Assembly: GCF_029945925.1 (NCBI RefSeq)
Contig: NZ_JAQSDN010000065.1
Span: 29,387-93,386, forward strand
Source of the DNA: Polaromonas sp.
GTDB lineage: Bacteria; Pseudomonadota; Gammaproteobacteria; Burkholderiales; Burkholderiaceae_C
Direction: 5' to 3'
DNA length: 64,000 bases
Shown here: piece after piece, positions 46,701 through 53,733 of the stretch
Position numbering within the stretch: the first letter of the stretch is position 1
Layout of the letters: every line of letters begins with the position of its first letter
Notes under the pieces: generated by a model
What the model saw: only the letters and a program-made list of their open reading frames with translations
Database searches by the model: none
Told to the model about the DNA's origin: nothing
Position numbers and translations under genes: made by a program

Positions 46701-47313
46701 GCCGGCCGCGGCGGTGCCCATGGATCCGATGCGCACGGTGATCGAGAGCCGTCCCAAGGGCGCCTTGTCGGCGGTGGCCGAAAAGGTCGACTACTGGACG
46801 CAGGAAGGGCACAAGACGCTGTACATCGTGGTGTCTTTCCTGCCGGTGCCGTCGGCCAGCGGCGAGGGCACGGTTGAACGTGCCATCGAGTTTTTCATGC
46901 CGGTGGGGCAAAGCGGCGAGTCGCAGCAGTGGATCACCTCCAGCATGCGCATGCTGTCGCTGGCCGCGCGCGGCGGTTTCCTCGAGCGTGCGCTCAGCGA
47001 CATGCGCAAGGTCGCCTGGGACCGTGGCCCGGTGCGGCTGGGCACCTATGAGAAAACCGACGGCACACGCGTGCCGTTGTGGCACGACTCGGAAGTCGCC
47101 GCCATTGCCTATGCGGTGCAGAACATCATTGCGCGGCGCGCCCGACAGGGCGTTGCCAGCGCAGCACCGGTCGTGGATCCCCAGGTCGACATGGCGCTCG
47201 CGCCGCCGGTGATGGCGGGCAAGAAGTGCAGCGAATGTGGCGCCCACGCGGTGATCCGCAAGGATGGTTGCGACTATTGCACCCAGTGTGGCCACCTGGG
47301 CGTTTGCGGATGA
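43750..47313 (+). CDS. nrdJ: Adenosylcobalamin-dependent (class II) ribonucleotide reductase with intein
   Basis: The precursor has 1,187 residues, of which 380 (298-677) are an intein, leaving an enzyme of ~807. It reduces ribonucleotides to deoxyribonucleotides with a B12-generated thiyl radical and needs no oxygen. Extein motifs: VGYDFSRIRPRG, the split CEEIAATNP / CGEQPLPPYGCC, FTGLGNALAM and SIAPTGTVSLAF. The C-terminus has a zinc-ribbon-like CSECG-CDYCTQCG-CG array. ATG 43750 overlaps the previous stop (ATGA), and the stop overlaps nnrS. Its place in the nar operon fits dNTP supply in anaerobic growth. Confidence 0.95.
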   Translation: MKRDQFGRPQDLTATQPISQDVLKEKYLKPGESGVEDLYRRVARALASVEPEAERARHEALFLENLHAGAIGAGRIMSAAGTAIQATLINCFVQPVGDCIQGVDDGGYPGIYEALREAAETMRRGGGVGYDFSRIRPRGAEVKATASMASGPCSYINVFDQSCSTVESAGSRRGAQMGVLRIDHPDVHEFITAKRTPGRWNNFNVSVGMPDAFMHALAEDQPWELVHKAKPGAPLIAQGAFQRADGLWVYQTVAARELWDTVMHSAYDFAEPGILFLDHINQDNNLRYCEEIAATNPCVTADTWVMTTDGPAQVSDLVGRPFSAVVDGKSYAVKSDGFFKTGHKPVFVLRTLEGQALRLTADHRVRRVARRTRFALEAGWTEAAQLKAGDEILLHDHRALGGWEGAGTQAEGYLLGLLIGDGTLKSDKAVISVWAPELKLAANGAVAYAQTGAAGIVHAAEAAAATLSHRSDFRGFQRPVAGRGEARMASGAVRRLALDMGMRPGHKTITAAMEKASSVFAEGLLRGLFDADGSVQGSQEKGVSLRLSQSDPGLLQTAQRMLLRLGIVSTIYPNRRLAQARPLPNGRGGLTVYETASQHELVISGDNLRMYAERVGFADTDKAERLDHALGSYKRSLNRERFTATVESLTEDGCEDVFDVTVADIHAFDANGLYVHNCGEQPLPPYGCCDLGPIILTRFVRHPFGFNGAPDFDFQAFAKSVTTQVRALDNVLDVTFWPLPQQQAESAAKRRIGVGFTGLGNALAMLCLRYDAPEGREMAARIAVAMRDAAYAASVALAKEKGAFPKFDADGYLASGTFASRLPAALQQSIRANGIRNSHLLSIAPTGTVSLAFADNASNGIEPPFSWMYRRKKRESDGSTTEYAVEDHAWRLYRELGGNVDKLPGYFVSALEMSADSHIGMMEAVQPFVDTAISKTVNVPADYAYEDFKSLYQQAWRARLKGLATYRPNAILGSVLETHAPAAAPAAAVPMDPMRTVIESRPKGALSAVAEKVDYWTQEGHKTLYIVVSFLPVPSASGEGTVERAIEFFMPVGQSGESQQWITSSMRMLSLAARGGFLERALSDMRKVAWDRGPVRLGTYEKTDGTRVPLWHDSEVAAIAYAVQNIIARRARQGVASAAPVVDPQVDMALAPPVMAGKKCSECGAHAVIRKDGCDYCTQCGHLGVCG
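44641..45780 (+). mobile_element. Intein with LAGLIDADG homing endonuclease inside nrdJ
   Basis: This in-frame 380-residue insert starts with Cys (CVTADTWV) and ends VHN directly before the extein Cys of CGEQPL, so both splice junctions are canonical. Block B shows TADHRVRRV (TxxH). The two LAGLIDADG motifs are YLLGLLIGDGTL at ~115 and LLRGLFDADGSV at ~227 of the intein. Block F is EDVFDVTVADIHAF. The residue after the intein is the presumed thiyl-radical Cys of the reductase, a classic highly conserved insertion point. Confidence 0.95.
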
Positions 47314-48632
47314 GTGAGCGCCCGGTCATCGCCCTGCGGGTGAGGCCGGGCAAACCCACGGCCAGCGAGCGGGCCAGGGTGGATCGCCGCTGGCGCGCCA
47401 GCCATCTGCTGCTGGCGCCGCACCGGCTGGGTTTTTTCTTGGCCATGGTGGTGCTGGTGGCCGCAGGCAGCTGGTGGGCGCTGGTGCAGCTGGACCGCAT
47501 CAGTCCGGTGCTGAGCCTGCCCTATGCGCTGTCGCCTTCGCTGGCCCATGGTGCGGTCATGACCTTTGGTTTTATTCCTCTGTTCTTCGCGGGTTTCCTG
47601 TTCACGGCCGGGCCGAAATGGCTGGGCGTGCAGCCCTTGGTGCCCCGGCAGCTTCGCGTGCCACTGCTGCTGCAGGCAACGGGCTGGCTGCTGTGCCTGG
47701 CCGGCGCGCACCTGCATGGCCTGACGGCATTGGCCGGGCTGGTGCTGGCCTGTGCGGGGCTATCCTGGGTAACGGCCCTGTTCTGGGGGCTGATCCGGCG
47801 CAGCCATGCCGACGACCAGGTGCATGCGCGCACGGCAGGCGCGGCCTGCATCGTGGGTTGCGTGAGTCTGGCCGGTCTGGCACTCGGTCTGTTTCTGGGC
47901 AAGCCCGACGTGGCGCGCGCCTGCGTGCTCACCGGCTTGTGGGGGTTTGTGGTGGTGGTCTACGTCTCGGTGGCACACCGCATGATTCCGTTTTTCACCT
48001 CCAGTGCCATGCCGCGCATCGACGCCTGGCGCCCGTTCTGGGTGTTGTGGCTGATGCTGGCCGTCGCGGCGGCCGAGGTCGTGGCGGTGTGGGTCGAGCT
48101 GGAGGGCCCCCTGCAAGGCACGGCGGGCACGGTCTGGAGCGTGGCGCGCGGTGCCTTCGAGCTGGCCGCGGGCGGCGTGCTGCTCTGGCTCGCTGTTGTC
48201 TGGGGGCTGGTGCAAAGCCTCAAGAACCGTTTGCTGGCCATGCTGCACATCGGGTTTTTCTGGCTCGGCCTGGCGCTGGTGCTCGGGGGTCTTGCGCAGT
48301 GGCTGGGTCTGGTGCAGGACGCGCCGGTGCTGGCCCTTGGGTCGCTGCATGCGCTGACCATGGGTTGCCTGGCGTCGCTGATGCTGGCCATGGTCACGCG
48401 GGTGTCCTGTGGCCACAGCGGCCGCGCGCTGGTGGCCGACAACATGATCTGGACGCTGTTCTGGCTGCTGCAGGCCGCGACGCTGCTGCGCATTGCGGCT
48501 GCCGCGCAAACGGCCCTCGCGGGCTGGCTGCTGCTGGCGGCGGCGCTGTTGTGGGCGGGTGTCATGGGGGTGTGGGGTGTGCGGCTGGGCAACTGGTATG
48601 GCCGCCTGCGTGCTGACGCGCGGCCCGGTTGA
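47310..48632 (+). CDS. nnrS: NnrS family heme-copper membrane protein
   Basis: This 440-residue protein has about 12 hydrophobic helices and conserved His residues in AHGAVMTFGFIPLFFAGF, YVSVAHRMIPFFTSSAMP and LHALTMGCLASLMLAMVTRVSCGHSGR. NnrS proteins protect against nitrosative stress and are found with denitrification genes. The ATG overlaps the nrdJ stop by four bases. Direct metal binding is inferred from the family. Confidence 0.92.
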   Translation: MSERPVIALRVRPGKPTASERARVDRRWRASHLLLAPHRLGFFLAMVVLVAAGSWWALVQLDRISPVLSLPYALSPSLAHGAVMTFGFIPLFFAGFLFTAGPKWLGVQPLVPRQLRVPLLLQATGWLLCLAGAHLHGLTALAGLVLACAGLSWVTALFWGLIRRSHADDQVHARTAGAACIVGCVSLAGLALGLFLGKPDVARACVLTGLWGFVVVVYVSVAHRMIPFFTSSAMPRIDAWRPFWVLWLMLAVAAAEVVAVWVELEGPLQGTAGTVWSVARGAFELAAGGVLLWLAVVWGLVQSLKNRLLAMLHIGFFWLGLALVLGGLAQWLGLVQDAPVLALGSLHALTMGCLASLMLAMVTRVSCGHSGRALVADNMIWTLFWLLQAATLLRIAAAAQTALAGWLLLAAALLWAGVMGVWGVRLGNWYGRLRADARPG

Positions 48633-48642
48633 GGGCGTACTG

Positions 48643-49323
48643 ATGAACCTGCTTGCCGTCCCGCCCCCGTTGCCACTATCCACCGCGCCAGACAACGATC
48701 CGGCCAGCCTGGCGGCGACGCTGATGCAGTCACGCCAGACCATTTTGCCCAAGCGCCTGCTGGCGCCCGGTCCCGACGCGAAGCAGCTCGGCATGATCCT
48801 GAACGCGGCGGCCACGGCGCCTGACCACGGGCAGCTGCAACCCTGGCGCCTGGTGTTTGTTCCGCAGGCGGCGCGCGCGCGGCTGGCCGAGGTGTTCGGC
48901 GCGGCGCTGATGGCGCGCGACGCCCAGGCCACTGCGGAACAGCTGGCGCAGGCGCAGGAAAAAGCGCACCGGGCCCCCTTGCTGATGCTGGTGGTTGTCG
49001 ATGGCCAGCGCGGCGATGCGGAGATTGACCTGGCCGAACGCACCGTGTCCGCCGGTTGCGCGATCCAGAACATGCTGCTGATGGCCACCGCATTGGGGTA
49101 TGGTTCGGCATTGACCAGCGGCAAGGCGCTGAAGTCCGCCGGCCTGCGCGCCCTGTTTGGCCTGGCGGCTGGCGAACAGGCGCTGTGTTTTGTCAGCATC
49201 GGCACGGCACAGTCGCGCAAGCCCGCGCGCCTGCGCCCTGCGCCGCCGGATTTTACAAGCAGCCTTTCGGCCGACGGGCACGCACCGGGGCGCGAACCGG
49301 CGGATTCTTTTTATTCCCTGTGA
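48643..49323 (+). CDS. Nitroreductase family protein (YdjA-like)
   Basis: The 226-residue FMN-dependent oxidoreductase has an N-terminal SRQTILPKRLLAPGPDAKQL, then AAATAPDHGQLQPWRLVFV (FMN-binding Arg/Asn region) and the GYGSALTSGKAL helix near the C-terminus. It resembles the short YdjA-like subclass. The start at ATG 48643 is 10 bases after nnrS; the longer frame from 48493 lies inside nnrS and reads as low-complexity Arg/Cys. The substrate is unknown. Confidence 0.87.
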   Translation: MNLLAVPPPLPLSTAPDNDPASLAATLMQSRQTILPKRLLAPGPDAKQLGMILNAAATAPDHGQLQPWRLVFVPQAARARLAEVFGAALMARDAQATAEQLAQAQEKAHRAPLLMLVVVDGQRGDAEIDLAERTVSAGCAIQNMLLMATALGYGSALTSGKALKSAGLRALFGLAAGEQALCFVSIGTAQSRKPARLRPAPPDFTSSLSADGHAPGREPADSFYSL

Positions 49324-49334
49324 CTGGATGATTC

Positions 49335-49739
49335 ATGGACATTCTGAGTTTTGACGACCTGCTGCAGGCAGCCCGGGCCCAGCCCGAGCCGCAGCGCCTG
49401 CTGTTTGTGTTCACCGGTGTGGAGCTGCCCGAGGACAGCACGCCGGTGCAGCGCGAACGTTTTGAAGCCGGCCAGGGTGGTGCGCTGGTGCCGCTGATGT
49501 GTGTGGACAAGCGGCCGGAAGATCTGAGCTCGTTTGCGGCGCTTGTGCAGGAGTCCAGCCAGTTCGGCCACCACTGGGGCCTGGTGTTCGCCGCCGCGCT
49601 GGGGGGCTCGGTGAACCGCGCGCCCACCACCGAAGATGCCGAGGAGCCGCTGCAACGCATGGTCGAGTCCATCAAGCAGGGGCAGATTGGCGCTTTCATC
49701 CCGTTTGACCCGCAGGGCCAACCGGTGCAGTTCGGCTGA
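49335..49739 (+). CDS. Small conserved-looking protein of unknown function
   Basis: This 134-residue soluble acidic protein starts MDILSFDDLLQAARAQPEPQ and contains LLFVFTGVELPED, GGALVPLMCVDKRPEDL and RMVESIKQGQIGAFIPFD. I recall similar proteins being labelled ribonucleotide reductase subunit alpha in betaproteobacterial genomes, but it has no visible catalytic motif of such an enzyme. It begins 11 bases after the nitroreductase and 1 base before the hemerythrin-like gene, so it belongs to the operon. Function is open. Confidence 0.85.
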   Translation: MDILSFDDLLQAARAQPEPQRLLFVFTGVELPEDSTPVQRERFEAGQGGALVPLMCVDKRPEDLSSFAALVQESSQFGHHWGLVFAAALGGSVNRAPTTEDAEEPLQRMVESIKQGQIGAFIPFDPQGQPVQFG

Positions 49740-49740
49740 C

Positions 49741-50322
49741 ATGGGCACGGTGCGCCGCACTGAACGGCCTGATGCCGTGCCCGGCTTTCAAGCGCCTGGG
49801 GCCGGTTTTGAAGCGCCTTTCGAGATGCTGGGTGCTTGCCACGAGCGGGTCGAGCGCATGCTGGCCTTGTTGGCACGCCTGCAGCAGCATCTGCTGGAGC
49901 GCGGCTGCGACGATGCCGCGCGGCAGGCCGCGCGTGACGTGATGCGTTACTTCGACCTCGCCGCGCCGCTGCACCACCAGGACGAGGAGATGCACGTGTT
50001 CCCGCCGCTGCTGGCCGGACCGGACGCCGGCCTGCGCGCCCTGGTGCAGCGCCTGCTGCAGGACCACCGCGACATGGAAGCCGCCTGGCCCCTGGCGCGC
50101 AGTGTGCTGCAGGCCATCACCGACAGCCCGGCTGCGGACTGGACGCCGCTGGACCCTGCCCGGACCGCTGCGCTGAGCCGGTTTGCCGCACTGTACGTGC
50201 GCCACCTGGCGGACGAGGACCAGCTGGCCTATCCCGCAGCGCAGGCCACGCTGACGGGCGACGCCCTGCGGGCCATGAGCCAGGACATGATGCAACGCCG
50301 CGGCGTGCCCGCCCGGAAGTGA
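49741..50322 (+). CDS. Hemerythrin-like (HHE) cation-binding protein
   Basis: The 193-residue helical protein has likely di-iron ligands in LGACHERVERML, LHHQDEEMHVFPPLL, LLQDHRDMEAAW and RHLADEDQLAYP. HHE proteins bind oxygen, NO or repair iron-sulfur centres (RIC type). The start at ATG 49741 has only one base between it and the previous stop. A role in NO handling fits its position in the nar cluster but is not proven. Confidence 0.88.
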   Translation: MGTVRRTERPDAVPGFQAPGAGFEAPFEMLGACHERVERMLALLARLQQHLLERGCDDAARQAARDVMRYFDLAAPLHHQDEEMHVFPPLLAGPDAGLRALVQRLLQDHRDMEAAWPLARSVLQAITDSPAADWTPLDPARTAALSRFAALYVRHLADEDQLAYPAAQATLTGDALRAMSQDMMQRRGVPARK

Positions 50323-50364
50323 CGGCCGTGCTCCCCGCCGCATGAATACGGGCAAAATAGGGGC

Positions 50365-51687
50365 ATGAACGCGCCTGATCTTTCCAACACGCTGACCCGA
50401 AGCAGCGAAGCCGACGCCGAACTGGCAGGCCTGATGGCGGTCATGGGTTCCAAGGCAAAATCGGCCTCAGCCCAGACGGCGCGCGCGCCGGCAGCTATCA
50501 AAAACAGAGCGCTTTTGACGCTGGCCGGCTTGCTGCGGCAAAACGTTGCGCCTTTGCAGGCGGCCAACCAGCGTGACCTCGAACGGGCGGCCGCGGCCGG
50601 CCTGGCCGGCCCCATGCTGGACCGCCTCAAGCTCGGGGCCAAGGACATCGCCACGGTGGCCGCGGGTTGCGAGCAACTCGCCGCCATGCCCGACGTGATC
50701 GGCGAGATCATCGGCATGAAGCAGCAGCCCAGCGGCATCCGCGTCGGCCAGATGCGTGTGCCCATCGGCGTGTTCGGCATGATTTACGAAAGCCGGCCCA
50801 ACGTCACGATCGAAGCCGCGTCGCTGGCCATCAAAAGCGGCAACGCCTGCATCCTGCGCGGCGGCTCCGAAGCGATCGAGTCGAACAAGGCGCTGGCGGC
50901 CCTGGTGCATCAGGCGCTGCAGGACGCCGGCCTGCCGGCAGAGGCCGTGCAGCTGGTGCCCACCATCGACCGTGCGGCGGTGGGTCTTTTGATCACCATG
51001 CCGCAGTATGTGGACGTCATCATTCCGCGCGGCGGCAAGGGCCTGATCGAGCGCATCAGCCGCGACGCGAAAGTGCCGGTCATCAAGCACCTGGACGGCA
51101 ACTGCCATGTCTATGTGGACGACCCCTGCGACATGGCCATGGCCGTGGCCGTGGCCGACAACGCCAAGACCAGCAAATACAGCCCCTGCAACGCCAGCGA
51201 AGGACTGCTGGTGGCGCGCGGCATCGCGGCTGACTTCCTGCCGAAAATCGGCGCCATCTACGCCGCCAAGGGGGTGGAGATGCGCTGCGACGCCGAAGCC
51301 CGGGCCCTGCTGGCCCCGGTGCCAAACGCCATCGTCCAGCCCGCCAGCGAGCAGGACTGGTATGAGGAATACCTGGCGCCGGTGATCAGCATCAAGGTGG
51401 TGGCCGGTGTGGACGAAGCAATTGCCCACATCAACCAGTACTCCAGCCACCACACCGACGCCATCCTCACGCGCGACCACATGCATGCCCAGCAATTCCT
51501 GCGCGAGGTCGATTCGGCCAGTGTCATGGTGAATGCGAGCACCCGCTTCGCCGACGGTTTCGAGTTTGGCCTGGGCGCTGAAATCGGCATCTCCACGGAC
51601 AAGTTCCATGCCCGCGGCCCGGTCGGCATCGAGGGCCTGACCTCGCTGAAATACGTGGTGCTGGGCAACGGGGAAGTGAGGCTGTGA
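50365..51687 (+). CDS. proA: Gamma-glutamyl phosphate reductase
   Basis: ProA performs the second step of proline biosynthesis. The 440-residue protein is of aldehyde dehydrogenase fold with the catalytic C275 in [15 protein letters not shown], and [38 protein letters not shown] and [14 protein letters not shown] are typical. Residues ~32-50 ([19 protein letters not shown]) are encoded by a full copy of the dispersed AGCTAT element in reverse. CAAAAT ends 6 bases before the ATG, so it may have its own leaderless transcript. Confidence 0.95.
   Translation: MNAPDLSNTLTRSSEADAELAGLMAVMGSKAKSASAQTARAPAAIKNRALLTLAGLLRQNVAPLQAANQRDLERAAAAGLAGPMLDRLKLGAKDIATVAAGCEQLAAMPDVIGEIIGMKQQPSGIRVGQMRVPIGVFGMIYESRPNVTIEAASLAIKSGNACILRGGSEAIESNKALAALVHQALQDAGLPAEAVQLVPTIDRAAVGLLITMPQYVDVIIPRGGKGLIERISRDAKVPVIKHLDGNCHVYVDDPCDMAMAVAVADNAKTSKYSPCNASEGLLVARGIAADFLPKIGAIYAAKGVEMRCDAEARALLAPVPNAIVQPASEQDWYEEYLAPVISIKVVAGVDEAIAHINQYSSHHTDAILTRDHMHAQQFLREVDSASVMVNASTRFADGFEFGLGAEIGISTDKFHARGPVGIEGLTSLKYVVLGNGEVRL
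50457..50512 (-). repeat. Dispersed AGCTAT element, copy 6, inside proA
   Basis: On the minus strand it reads GCTCTGTTTTTGATAGCTGC, then CGGCGC and GCCGTC, then GGGCTGAGGCCGATTTTGC, matching the family in order and spacing. AGCTATCAAAAACAGAGCG is identical to the copy at 53596-53614. Confidence 0.75.
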
Positions 51688-51689
51688 TC

Positions 51690-52019
51690 ATGTCTTTCCG
51701 GATTTTTGACAGCCGTTTCGCGCCGGCCGGTCTGTTTCTCGCGGCCTTGGCACTGCCGCTGGCGGGCCAGGCCGCTTCACCGTCGGCCGTCGACATGGGT
51801 TGCTACAACTGCCGCGGCGCCTACCCGCGCGGCGAGGCGCCGGGTTTTCCGCAGATCGCGGCCAAATACGCCGAGCGCAAGCCTGACGCGGCGGCCGAGC
51901 AGCGGCTGGCCGACAAGCTGCGCCCGGGCGAATGGCTGGAGCACATCGATGCTCACGAAAGGCTCAGCCCCGAAACCGCCAGGGCCCTGATCCTCTGGCT
52001 GGTCGAAGGCGCGAAATAG
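51690..52019 (+). CDS. Degenerate periplasmic cytochrome c-like protein
   Basis: The 109-residue precursor has a signal peptide (LFLAALALPLAGQAA). The heme-attachment site reads MGCYNCRGAYPRG, with C38, C41 and Arg42 where a His is required in CxxCH. The rest (FPQIAAKYAER, WLEHIDAHERLSPETARALILWLVEGA) looks like a small class I cytochrome c. The codon is CGC, one transition from CAC. The start could also be GTG 51684, overlapping proA. Confidence 0.8.
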   Translation: MSFRIFDSRFAPAGLFLAALALPLAGQAASPSAVDMGCYNCRGAYPRGEAPGFPQIAAKYAERKPDAAAEQRLADKLRPGEWLEHIDAHERLSPETARALILWLVEGAK

Positions 52020-52131
52020 CCGTCACGAGCCGCGTGCCGGGCTTCTTCGGGGAAGGGCAGCTTGCCTTGAATGCGGCGTGATCGCCTCCACCTCCTAGAA
52101 TTCGCTTCCAATACTTATAAAAGAGGGCCGC

Positions 52132-53427
52132 ATGGTTCCGCATCTCATTACGGCCCTGAACGGCCCGATCAACGAACTCGAGCAGCGCATCCTGGACACC
52201 ACGCCGGCGATCGAGCGCTGGTTCCGTCTCGAGTGGATGGAGCACACGCCGCCGTTTTACAGCTCGGTCGACGTGCGCAACGCCGGCTTCAAGCTGGCAC
52301 CGGTGGACACCAACCTCTACCCCGCCGGCTGGAACAACCTGACGCCCGAGATGCTGCCGCTGGCCGTCCAGGCGGCGATGGCGGCAATTGAAAAAATCTG
52401 CCCCGAGGCGCGCAACCTGCTGGTCATTCCCGAGAACCACACGCGCAACACCTTTTATCTGGCCAACATCCTGCAGCTCAAGCGCATTTTTCACCAGGCC
52501 GGGCTCAACGTGCGTTTCGGCTCGCTCAGTCCCGACATCACCGAGCCGACCACGCTGACCCTGCCCACCGGCGAGCAGATCACGCTGGAGCCGCTGGTGC
52601 GCACAGACCGGCGCCTGGGGCTGAAAAATTTCGACCCCTGCACCATCCTGCTCAACAACGACCTGTCGGCCGGCATTCCCGGCATGCTGGAAGACCTGCA
52701 CGAGCAGTATTTGCTGCCGCCGCTGCATGCGGGCTGGTCGGTGCGGCGCAAGTCGCGCCATTTCCAGGCTTATGAAGAGGTGTCCAAGCGTTTCGGCAAG
52801 CTGCTGGGCGTGGACCCCTGGCTGATCAACCCGATGTTTGCCAAGTGCGGCGAGATCAACTTTGCCGAAGGCACGGGCATGGACTGCCTGACCACCAACG
52901 TTGATGCGCTGCTGACCAAGATCAGGCGCAAATACAAGGAATACGGCATCAACGAAAAGCCGTTTGTCATCGTCAAGGCCGACAACGGCACCTACGGCAT
53001 GGGCATCATGACGGTGCGCGACGTGAAAGACCTCGACGAGCTCAACGGCAAGACCAAAAACAAGATGAGCACCACCGAGGACGGCCGGCCGCTGTCCGAG
53101 GTCATCATCCAGGAGGGGGTCCAGACCCACGAGCGCATCAACGACGCGGTGGCCGAGCCCGTGGTCTACATGATGGACCGTTATGTGGTGGGCGGCTTTT
53201 ACCGCGTGCACGCCGACCGCGGCATCGACGAGAACCTCAACGCCCCCGGCGCCAGCTTCGTGCCGCTGGCTTTTGCCGACAGCGGCCGGCTGCCGCAGCC
53301 GGGTGTGCCGCCGGGCGCCAGCGGGCCCAACCGTTTCTACATGTATGGGGTGATCGGCCGGCTGGCCATGCTGGCCGCCAGTTACGAGCTGGAAGCCACC
53401 GACCCGGACGCCGAGGTTTACGACTAG
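52132..53427 (+). CDS. gshA: Glutamate-cysteine ligase (proteobacterial single-domain type)
   Basis: This is the first enzyme of glutathione synthesis. The 431-residue protein resembles the GshA type of thiobacilli and betaproteobacteria, not the E. coli type. Recognisable stretches are ERWFRLEWMEHTPPFYSSVD, LLVIPENHTRNTFYL, FAKCGEINFAEGTGMDC, VIVKADNGTYGMGIMTV and YMMDRYVVGGFYRVH. TAGAAT (52096) may be the -10 box. gshB lies 4 kb downstream on the same strand, separated by kup and a transporter. Confidence 0.94.
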   Translation: MVPHLITALNGPINELEQRILDTTPAIERWFRLEWMEHTPPFYSSVDVRNAGFKLAPVDTNLYPAGWNNLTPEMLPLAVQAAMAAIEKICPEARNLLVIPENHTRNTFYLANILQLKRIFHQAGLNVRFGSLSPDITEPTTLTLPTGEQITLEPLVRTDRRLGLKNFDPCTILLNNDLSAGIPGMLEDLHEQYLLPPLHAGWSVRRKSRHFQAYEEVSKRFGKLLGVDPWLINPMFAKCGEINFAEGTGMDCLTTNVDALLTKIRRKYKEYGINEKPFVIVKADNGTYGMGIMTVRDVKDLDELNGKTKNKMSTTEDGRPLSEVIIQEGVQTHERINDAVAEPVVYMMDRYVVGGFYRVHADRGIDENLNAPGASFVPLAFADSGRLPQPGVPPGASGPNRFYMYGVIGRLAMLAASYELEATDPDAEVYD

Positions 53428-53733
53428 AGGCTTGTTCACCCCTATCCCCTTGCAGGGGACGCCGCGAGGTATCCGGCAAAGCCGGCCGCCCGCGGCGGCT
53501 GACGAAGTCGGGGAAGGCGCTGCGGACCCTGGGCGCTCAAAACCATTCACTTGCGGGCCTTTTTGGCCCCCGGCCCTTGATGGGTGGTCGCTGACAGCTA
53601 TCAAAAACAGAGCGGTTTTTTTCGCCCTTTCAGTTGGACAAAAAAACCGACCGCTTCGCGTCGTTGTTACAAGTTGTTGCGGTGCAACAAAATACCGGAT
53701 TCTCGTGATTAGAGGTTTGCTCTGACTTGCCGA
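53428..53733. other. 306-base intergenic region with hairpins and a repeat copy
   Basis: No gene is seen. The left part (53440-53520) has several short inverted repeats (CCCCTTGCAGGGG; CCGGCAAAGCCGG; GCCGCCCGCGGCGGC), probably the gshA transcript end. A copy of the AGCTAT element occupies 53560-53614 in reverse. The right part should carry the kup promoter. Confidence 0.55.
53560..53614 (-). repeat. Dispersed AGCTAT element, copy 7
   Basis: Read on the minus strand: GCTCTGTTTTTGATAGCTGT, then CAGCGACC, then GGGCCGGGGGCC and AAAAA. It shares 19 identical bases with the proA copy. Confidence 0.7.
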
